Positions 1 to 8,076 are shown, counted from the stretch's first letter. The stretch is 35,846 nucleotides of DNA from an uncultured Clostridia bacterium (GCA_946493765.1 CAMMAZ010000024.1:1-35846), one strand, 5' to 3'. Notes: generated by a model from the letters alone, not told the origin. Translations and numbers: made by a program.

Positions 1-20
1 AAATACCTGCGGTATTTTCT
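1..20 (+). terminator. Possible terminator of a gene left of the window
   Basis: A 7-bp perfect inverted repeat (AAATACC, loop TGC, GGTATTT) sits at the very edge and is followed by a short T-rich run. It could end an upstream transcript, but the gene it would serve is outside the window. A second weak hairpin (AAGAGA/TCTCTT) follows at about 26-45. Confidence 0.35.
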
Positions 21-89
21 GCTTTAAGAGAGTTTATTCTCTTTTAGCGTGTGATGTTTGGAATTTGTTAAAAGAATAAATAAAAAAAT

Positions 90-130
90 AATCAGACGGA
101 ATGATGTTTCTGTCTGATTTTTTGTTTTCA
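90..130 (+). terminator. Rho-independent terminator upstream of the dockerin gene
   Basis: A 12-bp stem with one G-T pair (90-101 with 108-119), a 6-nt loop and a T-rich tail (TTTTTTGTTTT). It separates whatever lies to the left from the promoter at 147-175. An A-rich stretch precedes it, so it may also work on the minus strand. Confidence 0.75.
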
Positions 131-146
131 TATTTGATTTGATGGA

Positions 147-175
147 TTGACAAATCTTGAAAATCGTTTTATAGT
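147..175 (+). promoter_or_regulatory. Sigma-A promoter for the dockerin/transglutaminase gene
   Basis: TTGACA (147-152), a 17-nt spacer and TATAGT (170-175), one base from consensus in the -10 box. It lies about 37 bp upstream of the ATG at 212 and just after the terminator at 90-130, so it most likely starts the transcript of the first gene and possibly the second. Confidence 0.8.
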
Positions 176-211
176 ATTTTACAGTAAAGCAGAAAGAGAG
201 ACGGTCTTTTC

Positions 212-1891
212 ATGAAAAAAAGAAAAAGTTTGGTAACCATCATTTTGATTTTTACACTTTTATGCAATCTGGTTCCGGCGGGTGCTTTGGCAGAAACGAA
301 AATCAATCTGAACGCAACGGACGTAACGTTGTATGTCCTGTCGGACAGTTATGAGAATTTAACGATTCCAGCGGGCTTTCCGCAAACCTTTCAAATCAAG
401 GGCAGTGGAAGTGCTTCCAAGGCTGAATATGCTGTGATCAAGGGAGATTCCGTGACGGTATCGGACACAGGCCTTGTCGAACCTGCCACCACCACTTGGT
501 ATTGGAACGGGAATATCGGTTCTACTGGCAGTTCCGGACTTCCGGGAGAAAGAGTTGAAGTCGAATATAATCTGGGAGAATCTATTATCAGAGTAACGGT
601 TGGCAATCAGACATGCGATTTGTTCGTTACTGTTAAGAATTATGCAAGTTACTATGCAAACCAGGTCGTCGATCAATATATTGCGGCAAATATCACTTCC
701 AATATGAGCGACTATGAAAAACTGGACAAGATCTGTGCTTTTGTCGCAAGCTATGACTACAGCCCTTATTCCTCCAGCATGACGGGTATGATCGCTGGTG
801 GCGGCGGTGACTGCTGGGCGAGCACATCCACCATTTTGACGATGTGTGAAAAAGTCGGTCTGCGTGCCAAACAGCGTACGGCGAACCGGGATCCCGGGGC
901 GGGATCGGGACATATGAATTGTATTGTTTTAGCTGATGGAAAGCTCTATATCGCCGATGCGGGCTACAGTGAAGAAGCACCCCGTTATTATTCAATTGAG
1001 GAAGTGGATCCCAGCGGATGCGAATTTTCACGGAATGCGGATGGAAGCTATTCGGTTTTCCATTATAACGGATTTGAGACAAACTATACCGTTCCAACGG
1101 AATATCGCGGGCAGCCGGTTACCTCGATTGACACAATGGCGTTTTTGGATGCCGATGAATTGGTCAGCGTAACAATTCCGGATGGAATCAAATCGATCGG
1201 CGCCAGCGCATTTTGGGGCTGCGAAAACTTAACCTATATCACCATGTCTGATACTGTGGAAACTTTGGGTTACTCCTGCTTTAGTTATACGCCATGGGCT
1301 GAAAATCAACCGGATGAGGTGCTGCATATCGGCAGATTCGCTTGTGGATATAAGGACGGTATGACCAGTGCAGTTATCGATCAACAGGGTGTGACCACTA
1401 TCAATATCGGCGCCTTTTCCAATAACTACAGCTTATCCAGCGTGACAATCGGAAATGGGGTCACTTATATCCAAGAAGGTGCGTTTTACAACTGTCCATC
1501 CTTAAAACATGTTATCATTCCCGCAACAGTGCAAAAGATCGACAACTATGCGTTCGGTTATTATTATGCGAATGGCGAGAATTATGTGTTGGATCCCGAT
1601 TATGTTATCTACGGCTATTCTGGAACGGCGGCTGAGAGCTATGCAAAAGAAAACAACATCAAGTTTATTGATTTTAACGACCCGTCGCAGTGGGTGATGG
1701 GCGATGCGTCTATGGATGGCAAGGTAACAGTAACGGACGTGATGTTTATCCGTCGGTATGTTGCGGAACTCATTGACGAAGGCGCGTTTAATTTTATGGC
1801 ATCGGATCTCAACAAGGACGGCAAGGTAACGGTGTCGGACGTGATGCTGATTCGTTTATATGTTGCGGAATTAATAGATAATTTTGACTAA
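212..1891 (+). CDS. Secreted transglutaminase-like / BspA-type LRR protein with C-terminal dockerin
   Basis: The 559-residue product opens with a lipoprotein-free signal peptide: a basic start, a hydrophobic core and an ALA cleavage motif ending near residue 27. Residues about 145-260 resemble a transglutaminase/peptidase fold with a Cys201-His234-Asp249 triad in the contexts GDCWAST, SGHMNC and IADAG. Residues about 290-460 carry BspA-like leucine-rich repeats of the 'aF..c..L..vtIp..v..Ig' type. Residues about 495-559 form a type I dockerin with two calcium loops, DASMDGKVTVTD (from 498) and DLNKDGKVTVSD (from 532), each followed by a similar helix. Dockerins bind cohesins, so the protein is probably anchored to a scaffoldin or cell-surface complex. 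The family is clear from the motifs; the substrate is unknown. The ribosome binding site is only a purine-rich GAAAGAGAG, about 11 nt upstream. Confidence 0.9.
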   Translation: MKKRKSLVTIILIFTLLCNLVPAGALAETKINLNATDVTLYVLSDSYENLTIPAGFPQTFQIKGSGSASKAEYAVIKGDSVTVSDTGLVEPATTTWYWNGNIGSTGSSGLPGERVEVEYNLGESIIRVTVGNQTCDLFVTVKNYASYYANQVVDQYIAANITSNMSDYEKLDKICAFVASYDYSPYSSSMTGMIAGGGGDCWASTSTILTMCEKVGLRAKQRTANRDPGAGSGHMNCIVLADGKLYIADAGYSEEAPRYYSIEEVDPSGCEFSRNADGSYSVFHYNGFETNYTVPTEYRGQPVTSIDTMAFLDADELVSVTIPDGIKSIGASAFWGCENLTYITMSDTVETLGYSCFSYTPWAENQPDEVLHIGRFACGYKDGMTSAVIDQQGVTTINIGAFSNNYSLSSVTIGNGVTYIQEGAFYNCPSLKHVIIPATVQKIDNYAFGYYYANGENYVLDPDYVIYGYSGTAAESYAKENNIKFIDFNDPSQWVMGDASMDGKVTVTDVMFIRRYVAELIDEGAFNFMASDLNKDGKVTVSDVMLIRLYVAELIDNFD

Positions 1892-1930
1892 AATCAAGCG
1901 AATAAGTTATAAAAACGGGTGGTTTTAAAA

Positions 1931-3052
1931 ATGAATGATGCATTTATTTTACTGGATATTGAAAAATTGCAGTCTTTGAAAAAATCATATCAGCAAAAAG
2001 CGCCGTCGGCTGTTCAAGCCGTGCAGGCGCTGGTACAGCAAGCGGACGCTGCGCTTTCGCATCCGTTTTATACCGTGACGGCAAAACAAAAAACAGCGCC
2101 CGGCGGCGATCCACACGATTACAGCAGTCTTGCGACCTATTGGTGGCCGAATCCGGAAACCAAAGATGGATTGCCCTATATCCGGAAAGATGGTTATGTA
2201 AACCCACAAGGGCGTGATGACACACTGTTCGACCGCAATAAGCTGGACTGCTTTGCAAAAGATCTTTCCTTATTTTCTACTGCGTATTTTTACACGGATG
2301 ACCAACGGTATTTTGACCGTGCCAGCGCGCTAATGGACACATGGTTTTTCAATCCCGATACCTATATGCGCCCGCATCTGCAATATGCCCAGTGCATTCC
2401 GGGCGTGTGCGATGGGCGGGATATCGGCATTATCGACACGTATTATTTTACGGAGTTGATCGACAGCGCCATTTTGTTGGGATATGAAAAGTTGGACGAT
2501 TTAAGGCAGTGGATGGAAACATATCTTAATTGGCTGTTGACCAGTGAAAATGGCAAAGGAGAAGAAAGGCAGAAAAACAATCACGGTTTGTGGTATGACG
2601 CGCAGGTTATCTCTCTTGCCTCGTTTTGCGGGAAAACAGAGATTATCCGGCAGCGATTTGAACGGACCTGCCAGCGGCTGGATAAACAAATTGAAAAGGA
2701 TGGCAGCCTACCGGAAGAATTGGCGCGGACACGCTCGCTTTCCTACACCTTTTTCGCGTTGTTTGCCATGGTGGCCTGCGCGCAGGTCTATGACAAATAT
2801 GGATTGGATTTGTGGAATTATACAAATGAAAAAGGCACGGGAATCAAAACCTGTTTTGATTTTTTGATGCCCTATATGACAAAGCAACGGCAATGGCAGT
2901 GGCAGCAGATTGATCCGCTGGATAAGAAAGCGCCGTGTATTTGTTTTGCCTGTTTTAGCCGGCAGCACCCTGATCGGTCTTACGATCAGTGCGCAGCAGC
3001 ATTTGCTGCGCAGGATGAATTATGTAAACTTCGGTATCCGATCGGCAGTTAG
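1931..3052 (+). CDS. Alginate-lyase-family protein (PF05426-like)
   Basis: The product of about 373 residues has the conserved pattern of the alginate lyase (alpha/alpha toroid) family: a YWWPNP motif near residue 75, the NNHG motif (Asn216-Asn217-His218) usually tied to catalysis, and a downstream E-L-x-R-T-x-S-x-x-Y segment supplying the Arg and Tyr of that active site. The ATG at 1931 is preferred because GGGTGG at 1917-1922 lies 8 nt upstream; an in-frame GTG at 1919 is the alternative. It starts 40 bp after the dockerin gene and probably shares its transcript. Oddly, no signal peptide is visible, so it may act in the cytoplasm on imported oligosaccharides. Fold assignment is fairly firm; the uronate or other polysaccharide substrate is not known. 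Confidence 0.78.
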   Translation: MNDAFILLDIEKLQSLKKSYQQKAPSAVQAVQALVQQADAALSHPFYTVTAKQKTAPGGDPHDYSSLATYWWPNPETKDGLPYIRKDGYVNPQGRDDTLFDRNKLDCFAKDLSLFSTAYFYTDDQRYFDRASALMDTWFFNPDTYMRPHLQYAQCIPGVCDGRDIGIIDTYYFTELIDSAILLGYEKLDDLRQWMETYLNWLLTSENGKGEERQKNNHGLWYDAQVISLASFCGKTEIIRQRFERTCQRLDKQIEKDGSLPEELARTRSLSYTFFALFAMVACAQVYDKYGLDLWNYTNEKGTGIKTCFDFLMPYMTKQRQWQWQQIDPLDKKAPCICFACFSRQHPDRSYDQCAAAFAAQDELCKLRYPIGS

Positions 3053-3063
3053 AATTTATAAAG

Positions 3064-3092
3064 TTGACAAATGCATGAAAACATGCTATGAT
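3064..3092 (+). promoter_or_regulatory. Consensus sigma-A promoter of the ABC-F leader
   Basis: A perfect TTGACA (3064-3069), a 17-nt spacer and TATGAT (3087-3092). Transcription should begin near 3099, about 230 nt before the ABC-F start codon at 3329, giving an unusually long untranslated leader. Confidence 0.9.
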
Positions 3093-3110
3093 AAAACAAA
3101 TTGAAGAAAT

Positions 3111-3246
3111 GAGGCGCATGCATGATCAGATAAGCAATTCGAAAAAAAGATAAAATACCGCACAGTCTGTTTAGAGCAGGCTTTGGTTTGTTATCGAATT
3201 TCGGTTTGCTTATTGTTCGCTGATCTAAAGGCGCCTTTTTGTTTTG
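3111..3246 (+). promoter_or_regulatory. Leader attenuator hairpin 1 of the ABC-F gene
   Basis: A long interrupted stem: GAGGCGC (3111-3117) pairs with GCGCCTT (3231-3237), GATCAG (3124-3129) with CTGATC (3220-3225), ATAAGCAA (3130-3137) with TTGCTTAT (3206-3213), and TTCGA (3138-3142) with TCGAA (3194-3198). A small nested hairpin (3164-3169 with 3177-3182) sits inside. The outer stem ends in a T-run (CTTTTTGTTTT), so the whole can act as an intrinsic terminator. The 5' arm overlaps a tiny ORF, which suggests that ribosome position decides whether it folds. Confidence 0.7.
3122..3133 (+). CDS. Candidate 3-codon leader peptide (Met-Ile-Arg)
   Basis: ATG-ATC-AGA-TAA with GAGG (3111-3114) 7 nt upstream, a good ribosome-binding distance. 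It lies in the 5' arm of the attenuator hairpin, so a ribosome paused on it would keep that arm unpaired. An overlapping 14-codon ORF from ATG 3109 (to 3153), or from its internal ATG at 3118, is the alternative. Regulatory uORFs of this kind are known upstream of ABC-F and erm resistance genes; that this one is translated is inference. Confidence 0.4.
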   Translation: MIR

Positions 3247-3257
3247 CCTTCCGGGTA

Positions 3258-3316
3258 AAAAGCACTCTGATTTCGGTAACAGGTAGATTTCTGCGCAAAT
3301 CAGGGTGCTTTTGTTT
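3258..3316 (+). terminator. Leader attenuator hairpin 2 directly before the ABC-F start
   Basis: A 16-bp stem (3258-3273 with 3297-3312, one G-T pair), a 23-nt loop and a T-rich tail (TTTTGTTT) end 1 nt before the ribosome binding site GGAGGGA at 3317-3323. An intrinsic terminator in this position, between a strong promoter and its own gene, is the expected form of a transcription attenuator. Confidence 0.8.
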
Positions 3317-3328
3317 GGAGGGATTTTT

Positions 3329-4795
3329 ATGTCGCAAATTAAAATTCAAAACCTGACTTTTTGTTATGAAGGCAGTTTTGATAATATTTTTGAAAATGTT
3401 TCTTTTGTGATCGACACGGATTGGAAGCTGGGATTCACCGGTCGGAACGGCCGCGGAAAAACGACGTTTTTAAACCTGCTGATGGGAAAATACAGCTATT
3501 CCGGCAGCATTGTTGCAGACTGTTCTTTTGACTACTTTCCATATGTCATACCGGATAAAACCAAAATGACGATCGAAATCGTCGAGGAGATCCATCCGGA
3601 TTATCTTTATTGGGAACTAAGCCGCGAGCTGCATTTATTGGATGTGGACGAGGAGCTGCTTTATCGCCCATTTCACACTTTATCCGGCGGCGAGCAGATC
3701 AAAGTGCTTTTGGCGGTGCTGTTTTTAAAGGAAAATGCGTTTTTGCTGATCGACGAGCCGACTAATCATTTGGATACCGAGGGACGCAAAAAGGTTGCAG
3801 CCTATTTGAACAGAAAAAAAGGCTTTATTCTGGTTTCGCATGACCGGCATTTTCTGGACGCCTGTGTGGATCATGTTTTATCTATCAACAAAGCAAATAT
3901 CGAAATACAAAAAGGCAATTTTACCTCTTGGTATCAGAATAAACAACTGCAGGACAGATATGAAATAGAGAAAAACGAGAAATTGAAAAAGGAAATCAAA
4001 CGGCTCACGCAAACGGCGAGAGAAAAGTCTAATTGGTCGGATAGGGTAGAAGCAACGAAGATTGGCACACATCAGGGCGATCGTGGCAGGATCGGGCACT
4101 TGGCAGCTAAAATGATGAAACGATCCAAAGCAATCGAGGTCCGTAAGGAACGGCAAATCGATGAAAAAACAAAGCTGCTCAAGAACATCGAAACAACGGA
4201 AAATTTAAAAATTCACGGCCTTTCCTATCATGCGGACCGGCTTGCAGAACTCAAAGACGTTTGCTGTTTTTATGGTCAAAAGCAGGTTTGTTCGCATGTT
4301 TCCCTGCTTGTGCGGCAGGGGGAACGCATCAATATCAGCGGGAAAAACGGTTGCGGGAAAAGCACGGTTTTGAAGCTGATCTGCGGAGAAGACATCGGAT
4401 ACATCGGCGAGTTTTACAAAGCGCCAAATTTGAAAATTTCCTATGTTTCGCAGGATACCTCGGATTTAAAGGGAAGTCTGGATGATTATGCGCGTTGCTG
4501 CAATATCGACGGCACGCTGTTCCGGTCGATTTTGCGAAAATTAGATTTTGCACGGGTGCAGTTTGAAAAAGATTTATTAAGTCTTAGCGAAGGGCAAAAA
4601 AAGAAAATTTTGATCGCGCGGTCTCTTAGCTCACAGGCGCATCTTTATGTTTGGGATGAACCGCTGAATTTCATCGATGTTTTTTCCAGAATGCAGATCG
4701 AAGAATTGATTTTAGCCTATCGGCCAACGCTTCTGTTTGTTGAGCACGACGAGGCGTTTTGCGAAAATATTGCAACCGGGAAAATAAATTTATAA
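3329..4795 (+). CDS. Lsa-like ABC-F ribosomal protection ATPase
   Basis: The 488-residue protein has two ABC ATPase domains and no membrane segments. Domain 1 has Walker A GRNGRGKTT, signature LSGGE and Walker B LLIDEPTNHLD. The interdomain linker contains GNFTSWY, WSDRVEATK and HLAAKMMKRSKAIE, which are characteristic of the Lsa/Vga group. Domain 2 has Walker A GKNGCGKST, signature LSEGQ and WDEPLN. ABC-F proteins of this group bind the ribosomal E site and displace lincosamides, pleuromutilins and streptogramin A from the peptidyl transferase centre. The ATG at 3329 is fixed by GGAGGGA 5 nt upstream. The two-hairpin leader supports drug-inducible expression. The Lsa-like assignment is by motif; the actual drug spectrum is not shown by the sequence. 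Confidence 0.88.
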   Translation: MSQIKIQNLTFCYEGSFDNIFENVSFVIDTDWKLGFTGRNGRGKTTFLNLLMGKYSYSGSIVADCSFDYFPYVIPDKTKMTIEIVEEIHPDYLYWELSRELHLLDVDEELLYRPFHTLSGGEQIKVLLAVLFLKENAFLLIDEPTNHLDTEGRKKVAAYLNRKKGFILVSHDRHFLDACVDHVLSINKANIEIQKGNFTSWYQNKQLQDRYEIEKNEKLKKEIKRLTQTAREKSNWSDRVEATKIGTHQGDRGRIGHLAAKMMKRSKAIEVRKERQIDEKTKLLKNIETTENLKIHGLSYHADRLAELKDVCCFYGQKQVCSHVSLLVRQGERINISGKNGCGKSTVLKLICGEDIGYIGEFYKAPNLKISYVSQDTSDLKGSLDDYARCCNIDGTLFRSILRKLDFARVQFEKDLLSLSEGQKKKILIARSLSSQAHLYVWDEPLNFIDVFSRMQIEELILAYRPTLLFVEHDEAFCENIATGKINL

Positions 4796-4877
4796 TTTTT
4801 TGAGTGAAACATGGGGAAATGTGCGAATAGATAGATGAAAGCGCTTTACGATATAAGAAGAATCGGGGGAATGAAAG

Positions 4878-5438
4878 TTGAAACCCATGACAGATGAGCA
4901 GCTCGTGTCATTGATCAAGAAAAACCCGGATAAAGGCATTGCCGCCGCACTCGAACTGTATGCCGGTCAGGTCAAAACTATTTGCATGGCCTATCTTTCG
5001 GGATGCAGTCCGGAGGATATCGAAGAAACAATTGCGGATTGTTTTGTGATGCTGTGGAAATCCATTGGTCGTTTTGATCCGCAAAAAGGCTATTCATTGA
5101 AAAGTTATCTATACGGTATTGCAAGAAAAACAGCGATCAGCTGGTTCCGCAAGCACCGACCGGGAGAAACGCTGCTGCTGGATGAGGAAATTTTGAAAGC
5201 GAATATCGATATTGAAAATGAAACGGAAACCAGAGAGGCACAGCAGATATTGCATGCTGTTGTCGACGCAATGGATGAACCGGATCGTTCTGTCTTTATT
5301 TTGCGGTTCTTTTATAACCAACGGGTAGCGGAAATTGCAAGAAGGTTGCAGATTTCGCAAAAACGTGTGGAAAACGGATTGTATCGCGGCAAAGAAAAAT
5401 TAAGAATCATGCTGCTCAAAAGGGGGATCGAATCATGA
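4878..5438 (+). CDS. Sigma-70 family (ECF-like) RNA polymerase sigma factor
   Basis: The 186-residue protein has region 2 at about residues 20-95 (EDIEETIADCFVMLWKSIGRFDP, then SLKSYLYGIARKTAISWFRKH) and region 4 at about 125-180, with a helix-turn-helix RVAEIARRLQISQKRVENGLYRGKEKLR. Region 3 is absent, as in ECF sigmas. The start is taken as TTG 4878 because GGGGGA at 4865-4870 is 7 nt upstream; the ATG at 4887 would leave 16 nt, and the ATG at 4871 is out of frame. The stop overlaps the next start (ATGA), so the pair is translationally coupled, which fits a sigma/anti-sigma unit. The target genes are unknown. Confidence 0.88.
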   Translation: MKPMTDEQLVSLIKKNPDKGIAAALELYAGQVKTICMAYLSGCSPEDIEETIADCFVMLWKSIGRFDPQKGYSLKSYLYGIARKTAISWFRKHRPGETLLLDEEILKANIDIENETETREAQQILHAVVDAMDEPDRSVFILRFFYNQRVAEIARRLQISQKRVENGLYRGKEKLRIMLLKRGIES

Positions 5439-7609
5439 AATCTTATTTGGATGAAATGTTGATTCAAAAAGAAGAACTATTTGGCGTGGATAACATGGAG
5501 TTGATTGAGAAAACGAAGCTATCGCACAGAGAAAAGAACAGAATATTGGATCGCATTCAAAATCAAATCGGCGAGCAGACACCGCGCGTGAAAAGCAAAA
5601 AACACGTGATGACGAAAATCATAGCGGTTGCCGCATCTGTTGCGATCGTTGCAACGGCAGGAATCGGCGTTTACCGGTACTTTGGCGCAGACGAGATTTT
5701 CACCCCGCAATGGGCAGAAGCCGCAGGCGAAGGCGGCGGTGGCTACGGCGGACTCGGCGGATCGGACGGGAAATATGAAGTCCAAAACTTTGTGTTGGCT
5801 GAAAATTTTGAGATGCCAGACGTCGAAGCTGTGAATGTTTATCAGATGCTGGACGGCGATCAGGAAACCAGAAAAGACAGTATGATTGCGTTGATCGAGG
5901 ATTATTTTGACGCGAAATACAATGAACAGGAAGATACCTTTACAACGGCAGACGGCTCAATGACCGACATGTTGGTTTGGGCAAACGGCGTTTACATTTA
6001 TTATGAAAAATCCAGCGAGCAGACAAAACAGTTTCGGCAGGACTATCAAAGCTATTCTTTGCGCAAAACCGAAAAACAGGGATTGAAGGTTGCAAAAGAA
6101 TTCAGCGAAAAGTTGTCGGCGGCGCTTGGCCAGCCGCTTTCCTATGTTGAAAGCTATGAAAAAACAGTTTATCTTTCCTACTTTTCTGAGACAGACGGCG
6201 AGGAAGCAGGGCAAGGCGCTGAATTCAAAACCTACACTTACCGGTTTACCAACGGAGAAAAGGAAAAGTATCTGGAGGTTGCCGACGGTGTCAATGCGTA
6301 TCTGCTTCCGGAATTTCTGGCAGAAGAAGTCAAAACAGTAGACGATGTCAAAAACAGTTATCTGGATATCACCGTGCTGCCTGATGGAACGATCAACAGA
6401 GTGGATGGCAATATCATTGATGCAGATTTTAAAGTTTCCGGCAGCCGGCAGATGTTTACCAAAGAACAGCTCAAAAACTATGACTTTTTCAATGAATCGG
6501 ATATTTATTTTGGTTCAAATGTGCAAAATGACACGGTCGTTTTTGAAAGAATCAGCGGTTTTTATTATCATGCGCCTGACTTTTCAGCTTCGGAAGACGC
6601 GACTGCCTGCGCATATGCGTTATTGGAATATCATCTGGAAAGTGATCCGGATACCGTTTACCAGGCGGGCGTCTATGTGGATGCCGTGCGTGAGAACATT
6701 TCAACCTATGATTCTTTATACAGCAGCGTTATCAAAGTAGAACCGGCGGATCCGGATCCCGAACCGGAGGAACCCGCAGAAACGGTCGATATGTATCCGG
6801 TCGCCGGCGTCCAATTTGACAACAACTATGACGCAAACGGTTTAACGCAGATCAAACGCTATTCCATTCAGCCCAACGCCAATGCTGATCTGCTGGAAGA
6901 ACTGATCACAGACATCCGCGGCGAAAAAATGGAGTTTCAGTCTGCATTCGGGGCGGCGAAGGGCGCTTATGATGAGAAGGCTTCCTTTGAATACAACACC
7001 GAAAATGCAATTTTCGAGTATTATTATACGAAAGACGACCAGGAAACAAAGGAATATATTCAAGCCTATGACGGGGCGACATTGGATGTCACAAAAATGC
7101 GGGAGACGGCTAATGCGGTTGCAAAGACATTTGAACCGGTGTTGGGAGAATTGGAATATGACGGCTGTGAACTGACGGATTTTTCGCTCTACACCGACGC
7201 GGACGAATATTTCGTTTCGGCCTATCGGTTCCATTTCAAAAACGCACACACCGACGACGTTTTGCTGCAATATGGGGAAGAGACCGTAACACCGACGATT
7301 TGCGGAACGCAACCGGATTTCAGTGTGGTCGTTTTAGCGGATCTGACGGTGCCGGAAGTGCTCAACCACACAACGCAGGGCTTTATTGAAGGAGAGGAAA
7401 GTTATTCGATCCAAAGTCTGATCGAAGAGGTTGCACAAAACACGATCGAATCTTCCGTGCCAGACGACACGGCGACGGTGCTCGGCTCCTGGGGGTATCT
7501 GCTCAAAATGCCATCGGTCGACGACACTTCCTTTTATCTTGAATGTGTCGCGGATGTGCGGCTGGCTCAAAAAGATTCCGAGTATTTCATGTTGGATATC
7601 TTTTATTAA
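5435..7609 (+). CDS. Single-pass membrane protein, probable anti-sigma partner with large extracellular part
   Basis: The 724-residue protein has a basic cytoplasmic N-terminus of about 60 residues, one transmembrane helix at about 62-82 (IIAVAASVAIVATAGIGVY), a Gly-rich linker (GEGGGGYGGLGG) and a long acidic exterior domain with a Pro/Glu-rich break near residue 445 separating two parts of similar size. I see no HxxxCxxC zinc anti-sigma motif. Its start overlaps the sigma factor stop by 4 bp, with GGGGG 8 nt upstream. Role inferred from position and topology only: the N-terminus would hold the sigma factor and the exterior domain would sense an envelope signal. The exterior domain matches no family I recognise. 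Confidence 0.65.
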   Translation: MKSYLDEMLIQKEELFGVDNMELIEKTKLSHREKNRILDRIQNQIGEQTPRVKSKKHVMTKIIAVAASVAIVATAGIGVYRYFGADEIFTPQWAEAAGEGGGGYGGLGGSDGKYEVQNFVLAENFEMPDVEAVNVYQMLDGDQETRKDSMIALIEDYFDAKYNEQEDTFTTADGSMTDMLVWANGVYIYYEKSSEQTKQFRQDYQSYSLRKTEKQGLKVAKEFSEKLSAALGQPLSYVESYEKTVYLSYFSETDGEEAGQGAEFKTYTYRFTNGEKEKYLEVADGVNAYLLPEFLAEEVKTVDDVKNSYLDITVLPDGTINRVDGNIIDADFKVSGSRQMFTKEQLKNYDFFNESDIYFGSNVQNDTVVFERISGFYYHAPDFSASEDATACAYALLEYHLESDPDTVYQAGVYVDAVRENISTYDSLYSSVIKVEPADPDPEPEEPAETVDMYPVAGVQFDNNYDANGLTQIKRYSIQPNANADLLEELITDIRGEKMEFQSAFGAAKGAYDEKASFEYNTENAIFEYYYTKDDQETKEYIQAYDGATLDVTKMRETANAVAKTFEPVLGELEYDGCELTDFSLYTDADEYFVSAYRFHFKNAHTDDVLLQYGEETVTPTICGTQPDFSVVVLADLTVPEVLNHTTQGFIEGEESYSIQSLIEEVAQNTIESSVPDDTATVLGSWGYLLKMPSVDDTSFYLECVADVRLAQKDSEYFMLDIFY

Positions 7610-7625
7610 AGGAAAACAGCAAATC

Positions 7626-7657
7626 AAAAAGCGGACGGGAACACCCGTCCGCTTTTT
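7626..7657. terminator. Bidirectional terminator between anti-sigma-like gene and array 1
   Basis: A 14-bp perfect stem (7626-7639 with 7644-7657) with loop AACA; the arms begin with five A and end with five T, so it can terminate on both strands. It follows the plus-strand gene ending at 7609 and also marks the downstream end of array 1, which runs on the minus strand. Confidence 0.88.
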
Positions 7658-7658
7658 C

Positions 7659-8076
7659 GTGCGGGGCGCGACGTCGTAACATGGCATCAAGATGTTTTTG
7701 AAATGCTATTTCAATCCACGCGCCCCATGTGGGGCACGACGTTCCACAGCGGACGGTTTTACAACGATATAGGTATTTCAATCCACGCGCCCCGCGTGGG
7801 GCGCGACTACGATCACAAAAACAATAAATGGTTGCGTACAGTATTTCAATCCACGCGCCCCGTGTGGGGCGCGACGCAGCAGTTTTACTCGATATTTAAA
7901 GCGATAGCGATTTCAATCCACGCGCCCCGCGTGGGGCGCGACCAAAGGCAGGCATATAAAGCGGTATATAAGAGCGCATTTCAATCCACGCGCCCCGTGT
8001 GGGGCGCGACGCCGGAGACTATGATTTCACCGTAACAGCATTTATTTCAATCCACGCGCCCCGTGTGGGGCGCGAC
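7659..8076 (-). CRISPR. CRISPR array 1, type I-C repeats
   Basis: Six 33-bp repeats start at 7708, 7775, 7843, 7910, 7978 and 8044, separated by spacers of 33-35 bp. A truncated seventh copy (only 14 bp, 7659-7672) lies at the left, with a 35-bp spacer after it. On the minus strand each repeat begins GTCGCGCCCC and ends GTGGATTGAAAT, the form typical of subtype I-C, so transcription runs right to left with the oldest spacers at the left, which agrees with the decayed left copies (7708 has CATGTGGGGCACG). The inner palindrome gives an 8-bp stem with a 4-nt loop. The loop alternates between GCGT and GTGT in successive copies. Spacer sources cannot be named without a search. Confidence 0.97.

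Noticed and set aside
4806-4828. ECF-type autoregulated promoter (GAAAC ... CGAAT) before the sigma factor
   Set aside because: The spacer is only 13 nt, shorter than usual for ECF promoters, so it may be chance.
7703-8035. 110-codon open frame on plus
   Set aside because: It lies entirely within CRISPR array 1 and its periodic FQSTRP/ISIHAPR peptides simply reflect the repeats.
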